DNA of 64,000 nucleotides from Streptomyces sp. HmicA12 (GTDB lineage Bacteria; Actinomycetota; Actinomycetes; Streptomycetales; Streptomycetaceae), in assembly GCF_000373565.1 (NCBI RefSeq), contig NZ_KB891820.1:522004-586003 (forward strand), written 5' to 3'. Numbering within the stretch: the stretch's first letter is position 1; every line of letters starts with the position of its first letter. Below the pieces are notes generated by a model. It did not search any database, was not told where the DNA came from, and worked only from the letters and a program-made list of their open reading frames with translations. Of the stretch, positions 60,615 through 64,000 are shown in pieces. A program made the position numbers and the translations under genes.

Positions 60615-61124
60615 CTACGCCGCGGCGCCCTGACTCAACCAGTCCGGCAGAGCCTCGACCCCACCCGCTCCGAGCGACAGCAACATCGCATCGGCGGGAG
60701 TCGGCTCGAAAGGCTCGCGCAGCAACGGCATTCCGGCCTGCTCGGGCGTCCGGTCCGCCTTCCGGTGATTGTCCTCGGCGCAGGACGCCACCGTGTTCAG
60801 CCACGAGTCCGCGCCACCCCGCGACCGCGGCACCACGTGGTCCACGGTCGTCGCCCGCTTTCCGCAGTACGCGCACCGGAACTGGTCCCTTACGAGCACG
60901 CCCCGCCTCGACCACGGCGCGCGTCTTCGGAACGGCACCCTGACGTACCGGCACAGCCTGATCACCCGGGGCACCGGGATATCGATGGCGGCACCGCGCA
61001 TCCGCAGCTCGGGGTGGGCCTGCTCGACGACGGCCTTGCTCTGGAGCACCAGCACGACGGCTCGGTTCAGCGTCACCGTCGAGAGCGGCTCGAAGCTTGC
61101 GTTCAGCACCAGCGTGTCCCGCAT
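60615..61124 (-). CDS. HNH endonuclease family protein
   Basis: 169 residues from ATG 61124, with GGGAGGTGG 5-13 nt upstream; a reading extended to 61238 overlaps the adjacent terminator and is rejected. The HNH zinc-finger part is CAYCGKRATTVDHVVPRSRG, then NTVASCAEDNHRKADRTPE (about 95-140), with paired cysteines and the catalytic DHVVPRSRGG His. The N-terminal part (VLNASFEPLSTVTLNRAVVL) is typical of the widely conserved actinobacterial HNH group, whose role is not known. There is no phage context. Confidence 0.88.
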   Translation of the reverse strand: MRDTLVLNASFEPLSTVTLNRAVVLVLQSKAVVEQAHPELRMRGAAIDIPVPRVIRLCRYVRVPFRRRAPWSRRGVLVRDQFRCAYCGKRATTVDHVVPRSRGGADSWLNTVASCAEDNHRKADRTPEQAGMPLLREPFEPTPADAMLLSLGAGGVEALPDWLSQGAAA

Positions 61125-61207
61125 CCTGCCCACCTCCCGTACGCAGCGGATCACCCCTCGGCGTCCGTGCGTCAACTCTGGCCGTGGACGCCGAGATGGA
61201 CAACGCA

Positions 61208-61253
61208 ATAAAAAATGCCCGCCTCTGATCAATTCCAAGACCAGAGGCGGGCA
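61208..61253 (-). terminator. Intrinsic terminator on the minus strand, after the PEBP gene
   Basis: The stem TGCCCGCCTCTG (61216-61227) pairs with CAGAGGCGGGCA (61242-61253). Read on the minus strand, the stem is followed by a TTTTTTATT tail (61207-61215). It ends the PEBP transcript before the HNH gene. Confidence 0.85.
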
Positions 61254-61268
61254 AACGTTCCAGGAACG

Positions 61269-61811
61269 CTAACTCTCCGCGGGCGCCGCGTACTCGGCGA
61301 CGACCTGGGCCCGCGCGAGTGTGTGGAACCGCAGGTTGAACCCGACGGCCGCGGGCGAAGTGTCCGCATCCGGACCGAGCTTCTCCTCGTCCACGGCGTA
61401 CACCGTGAACACGTACCGGTGCGCGGGATCCCCGGCCGGCGGCGCGGCACCACCGAACTCCTTCGACCCGTAGTCGTTGCGCACCTGCACGGCACCCTCG
61501 GGAAGCCCTTCGAACTTGCCGCTGCCCGCACCCGCGGGCAGCTCGGTCACCGAGACCGGGATGTCGAAGACGGACCAGTGCCAGAACCCGCTGCCGGTCG
61601 GCGCGTCCGGATCGAAGCACGACACGGCAAAGCTCTTGGTCCCGGCGGGAAATCCTTCCCACCGCAGATGCGGCGACGTGTTCCCGGCCGCGTAGACCTG
61701 AGCATCGTCGAGCACCCCACCCGCTTCGAAGTCCTCGCTCACGACAGTGAACGACGGCACCTGCGGATGAAAGTCGTGAGGCAGCGGAGCCCGCCTGGGC
61801 TGCTCGGTCAC
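61269..61811 (-). CDS. YbhB/YbcL family (PEBP/Raf kinase inhibitor-like) protein
   Basis: 180 residues from GTG 61811, with AGGAGGTG upstream. PEBP landmarks: SPHLRWEGFPAGTKSFAV, SCFDPDAPTGSGFWHWSVFD (the anion-binding DPDAP-GFWHW site) and YVFTVYAVD. The bacterial role is unknown; some members are cytoplasmic and bind phosphate-like ligands. No signal peptide. A terminator separates it from the HNH gene. Confidence 0.9.
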   Translation of the reverse strand: MTEQPRRAPLPHDFHPQVPSFTVVSEDFEAGGVLDDAQVYAAGNTSPHLRWEGFPAGTKSFAVSCFDPDAPTGSGFWHWSVFDIPVSVTELPAGAGSGKFEGLPEGAVQVRNDYGSKEFGGAAPPAGDPAHRYVFTVYAVDEEKLGPDADTSPAAVGFNLRFHTLARAQVVAEYAAPAES

Positions 61812-61908
61812 AACGACACCTCCTGGTTGGACGAGTTCTACGGAGTACAGAGTCGGGGGCAGACAGGAAACTCCCTGCCCGCCCCCGAAAACCCTGGAAC
61901 CTACAACC

Positions 61909-62691
61909 CTAGAACCAGTTCCGCTTGCTCCCGACCTCCGACAGCCACTGGTGGACGTACGCCGACCAGTCGGTGCCCTGGAAGTCGTGGTGCCCGACGA
62001 CGAACGACCGGAAGGTGTCGCTGCCCTCGCTGAACAGCCCCGGCTTCTTGTCCATCTCCAGGACGACGTCCATCTCCCGGTCGTCGGCGACGAAGCTCAG
62101 CTCGACCTGGTTCAGCCCGCGGTACTGCTGCGGCGGGAAGAACTCGATCTCCTGGTAGAACGGCAGCTTCTGCCGCGTGCCACGGATGTGCCCGCGCTCC
62201 ATGTCCGCGCTCTTGAAGCGGAACCCGAGCCCGATGAACGCGTCGAGGAGCGCCTGCTGCGACGGCAGCGGGTGCACGTTGATCGGGTCCAGGTCGCCGG
62301 AGTCGAGGGCGCGCGCGATCTCGAGCTCGGTGGTCACCCCGATGTTCATGCCGCGCAGCTGCTGCCCGTCGATGGTGGTGACCGGCGTCTCCCACGGGAT
62401 CTCGAGCCCGAACGGCACCGCGTGCACGGCGCCCGCCGCCAGCTCGAAGGCACCGCCGAGCCGCACCTTGGTGAACTCGATGTTCTGCTTGGTCTCCTGG
62501 TCCGCGCCCTCGACCTCGACCCGTGCCTGCAGACCGACGGAGAGCCCCTCGATCGCCTGGTCCACGGACCCGCCCTGGATCCGCACCTCGCCCTGCACGA
62601 CACCGCCGGGCACGACATTGGCCTCGGTGAGCACGGTCTCCACGGACGCCCCACCCGCACCAAGGCTCGCCAACAGCCGCTTGAACCCCAT
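61909..62691 (-). CDS. Sporulation-control protein Spo0M homologue
   Basis: 260 residues from ATG 62691, with GGAGGAGATC upstream. The arrestin-like Spo0M fold is indicated by MGFKRLLASLGAGGASVETV at the start, VVPGGVVQGEVRIQGG and FGLEIPWETPVTTI, ending in an Asp- and Trp-rich tail (QWLSEVGSKRNWF). In Bacillus Spo0M affects sporulation and cell division; in Streptomyces its role is little studied. Monocistronic, divergent from the DNA glycosylase gene. Confidence 0.9.
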   Translation of the reverse strand: MGFKRLLASLGAGGASVETVLTEANVVPGGVVQGEVRIQGGSVDQAIEGLSVGLQARVEVEGADQETKQNIEFTKVRLGGAFELAAGAVHAVPFGLEIPWETPVTTIDGQQLRGMNIGVTTELEIARALDSGDLDPINVHPLPSQQALLDAFIGLGFRFKSADMERGHIRGTRQKLPFYQEIEFFPPQQYRGLNQVELSFVADDREMDVVLEMDKKPGLFSEGSDTFRSFVVGHHDFQGTDWSAYVHQWLSEVGSKRNWF

Positions 62692-62820
62692 GTCTCGATC
62701 TCCTCCGTACGCGAACGCGCTCACTCGACGACTACTGCTGGTACTGCTGACTACAAACGCGGTACGCCCGCGCCCGGTTCCGCGCCTGCCCACCCGCCCG
62801 CTCCATTACCCTCGGACGGC

Positions 62821-63459
62821 ATGATCGCGGCCCCTGACCGTACGCCCCTCACCCGGGAGTTCTTCGACCGCCCTGTTCTGGACGTCGCCCCCGATCTCCT
62901 CGGACGCGTCCTGGTACGCAGTACCCCCGACGGTCCGATCGAACTCCGCCTCACAGAGGTCGAGGCGTACGACGGAGAGAACGACCCCGGCTCACACGCC
63001 TACCGAGGCCGGACCGCCCGCAACAGCGTGATGTTCGCTCAGCCCGGCCACGTGTACGTCTACTTCACGTACGGCATGTGGCACTGCATGAATCTGGTGT
63101 GCGGAGAAGAGGGAAGGGCGAGCGCGGTCCTCCTCCGCGCCGGTGAGATCACTGAAGGAGCCGAACTCGCCCGCGCACGTCGGCTCTCGGCCCGCAACGA
63201 CAAGGAACTGGCCAAAGGCCCTGCGCGCCTGGCCACAGCCCTGGACGTGGACCGGGCCCTGAACGGCACCGACGCCTGCGCCCCCACCGGCACACCTCTT
63301 ACGGTCCTGCACGGCACCCCGACCCCCACGGAGCAGGTACTGAACGGACCCCGCACCGGAGTCTCGGGCGCCGGCGGCGTCCACCCCTGGCGCTTCTGGA
63401 TCGCCAACGACCCGACGGTGAGCCCTTATCGCCCTCACACCCCCCGCCGCCGAGCTTGA
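62821..63459 (+). CDS. DNA-3-methyladenine glycosylase (AAG/MPG family)
   Basis: 212 residues from ATG 62821. AAG-family motifs: LTEVEAYDGENDPGSHAYRG (catalytic Glu in EVEAY) and TARNSVMFAQPGHVYVYFTY, then GMWHCMNLVCG. It excises alkylated or deaminated purines in base excision repair. Its TGA (63457-63459) lies inside the -35 hexamer of the rRNA promoter immediately downstream. Confidence 0.92.
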   Translation: MIAAPDRTPLTREFFDRPVLDVAPDLLGRVLVRSTPDGPIELRLTEVEAYDGENDPGSHAYRGRTARNSVMFAQPGHVYVYFTYGMWHCMNLVCGEEGRASAVLLRAGEITEGAELARARRLSARNDKELAKGPARLATALDVDRALNGTDACAPTGTPLTVLHGTPTPTEQVLNGPRTGVSGAGGVHPWRFWIANDPTVSPYRPHTPRRRA

Positions 63460-63484
63460 CGCGTCCTAGCGGGATCCGTAATGT
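63456..63484 (+). promoter_or_regulatory. Strong HrdB-type promoter of the rRNA operon (upstream-most)
   Basis: TTGACG (63456-63461) and TAATGT (63479-63484) are separated by exactly 17 bp, very close to the housekeeping consensus. The -35 overlaps the TGA stop of the glycosylase gene. Other promoters of a multi-promoter rrn array probably lie at 63600-63740 (for example TAACGT at 63640-63645 and TAAGGT at 63729-63734) but have weaker -35 boxes. Confidence 0.72.
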
Positions 63485-64000
63485 AGCCCGAGCCGCTTGA
63501 ACCGGGTACTGCGTTCAGCCAGCAGCCGGAAGCGACCAAACCACTAGTTACGACTTCCCTCGGCGGGGTCTTTTCGGCGTGCCTGCATGTCGAAATTCGA
63601 ACCCCTGAAACTCAATTATGAGTCCCCGGGAAAATCCGCTAACGTAGTGAACACGCCGAAAGGCAAAGGCCCTCCAACGGCCACTGGAAACAAAATCCGA
63701 ACCGGAAACGGAGCGGAAAAGGATCTGGTAAGGTTGGAAACACGAAATACCGAAGGGAAGCGCCCGGAGGAAAGCCCGAGAGGGTGAGTACAAAGGAAGC
63801 GTCCGTTCCTTGAGAACTCAACAGCGTGCCAAAAATCAACGCCAGATATGTTGATACCCCGTCTCCAGCATCAGCTGGGACGAGGTTCCTTTGAAAAAGT
63901 CCTGCCGGTCTTCGACTGGCAGGCGCACAGCGAGGACGCTGTGAACCGGGAGATTATTCCTCTCCTGGTTCCGCTCTCGTGGTGTCACCCCGATTACGGG
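63485..64000 (+). other. rRNA operon promoter/leader region ending just before the 16S gene
   Basis: 516 bp of non-coding sequence, distinctly A-richer than its surroundings. Hairpins: CGTCtCCAGC-atca-GCTGG-GACG (63860-63882), CCTGCCgGT-cttcg-ACtGGCAGG (63902-63924) and AACCGGGAGA...TCTCCTGGTT (63945-63971), the last being a likely RNase III-type processing stem. The final bases CCCCGATTACGGG (63988-64000) match what normally stands just before the mature 16S 5' end in Streptomyces. The 16S gene itself is outside the window. Confidence 0.85.
63805..63830 (+). promoter_or_regulatory. BoxA-like rRNA antitermination element
   Basis: GTTCCTTGAGAACTCAACAG then CGTGCC. It resembles the actinobacterial rrn leader element (TTGAGAACTCAA... 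in mycobacteria and Streptomyces) that recruits NusB/NusE for antitermination. Assigned by recall of related leaders. Confidence 0.65.

Noticed and set aside
63548..63839. Short frames in the rRNA leader
   Set aside because: They overlap promoter, antitermination and processing elements, and codon use is unlike the rest of the window.

Overview
The window is a high-GC actinomycete chromosome segment, almost certainly Streptomyces. Nearly every third codon position is G or C. It encodes chaplins (aerial-hypha surface proteins), a streptophobe-family membrane protein, a Spo0M homologue, an InhA-type enoyl reductase, the 39-residue protein named SGM_5486, and an Asp23/AmaP envelope locus. The gene order from tyrS through fabG-fabI, serB and chpE to NfeD/SPFH matches what I remember of the S. 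coelicolor SCO1795-SCO1840 region; I could not check this by search.

Layout: 1-4.6 kb has a 5'-truncated protein, a YpfJ-like metallopeptidase, an anchored propeller-like protein and an ABC-F ATPase. 4.9-6.4 kb has a small HTH protein, a crotonase and a 259-bp MITE-like insertion. 6.4-9.6 kb is the Asp23/Gls24-AmaP cluster. 9.6-15.1 kb (minus strand) has an atypical SDR, a GH15 enzyme, SURF1, a small Cys-rich protein, a DEDDh exonuclease with a C-terminal BRCT-like region, and a TetR regulator. 15.3-19.5 kb is a tight four-gene operon (acetoacetate decarboxylase-like, SDR, two amidohydrolases), a catabolic unit of unknown substrate. 19.5-25.5 kb has VIT1-like, sterol-desaturase-like, YhhN, zinc ADH, CopD and CoA-transferase genes. 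25.6-30.3 kb holds three tandem secreted subtilases. 30.6-39.6 kb has an acetate-permease pair with a CRP-like site, moaA, small membrane proteins, tyrS and tldE/tldD, with a micro-ORF coupled between the last two. 39.8-45 kb has fabG-fabI, a GntR/CynX divergent pair, small membrane proteins and a SixA-like phosphatase. 45.1-54.3 kb has serB, an 84-bp minisatellite, streptophobe, a double-FHA ABC exporter, a lytic transglycosylase, a QueA-like protein and an SDR. 54.5-57.1 kb has a two-component system followed by two cysteine-free chaplins. 57.2-63.5 kb has an ABC ATPase, NfeD plus SPFH, HNH, PEBP, Spo0M and AAG glycosylase genes. The window ends in an rRNA operon promoter and leader, just short of the 16S gene.

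Most genes are ordinary Streptomyces core. The unusual material is small: the MITE carrying two nested palindromes, the duplicated tldD end that created a micro-ORF, a terminator hairpin whose 3' arm holds the Shine-Dalgarno of the next gene, paired palindromes three helical turns apart, the minisatellite, the tandem subtilases, the Cys-free chaplin pair, and the ADC/SDR/amidohydrolase operon. I see no CRISPR array, phage, secondary-metabolite cluster or defence island. Family names come from motif recognition without database searches.
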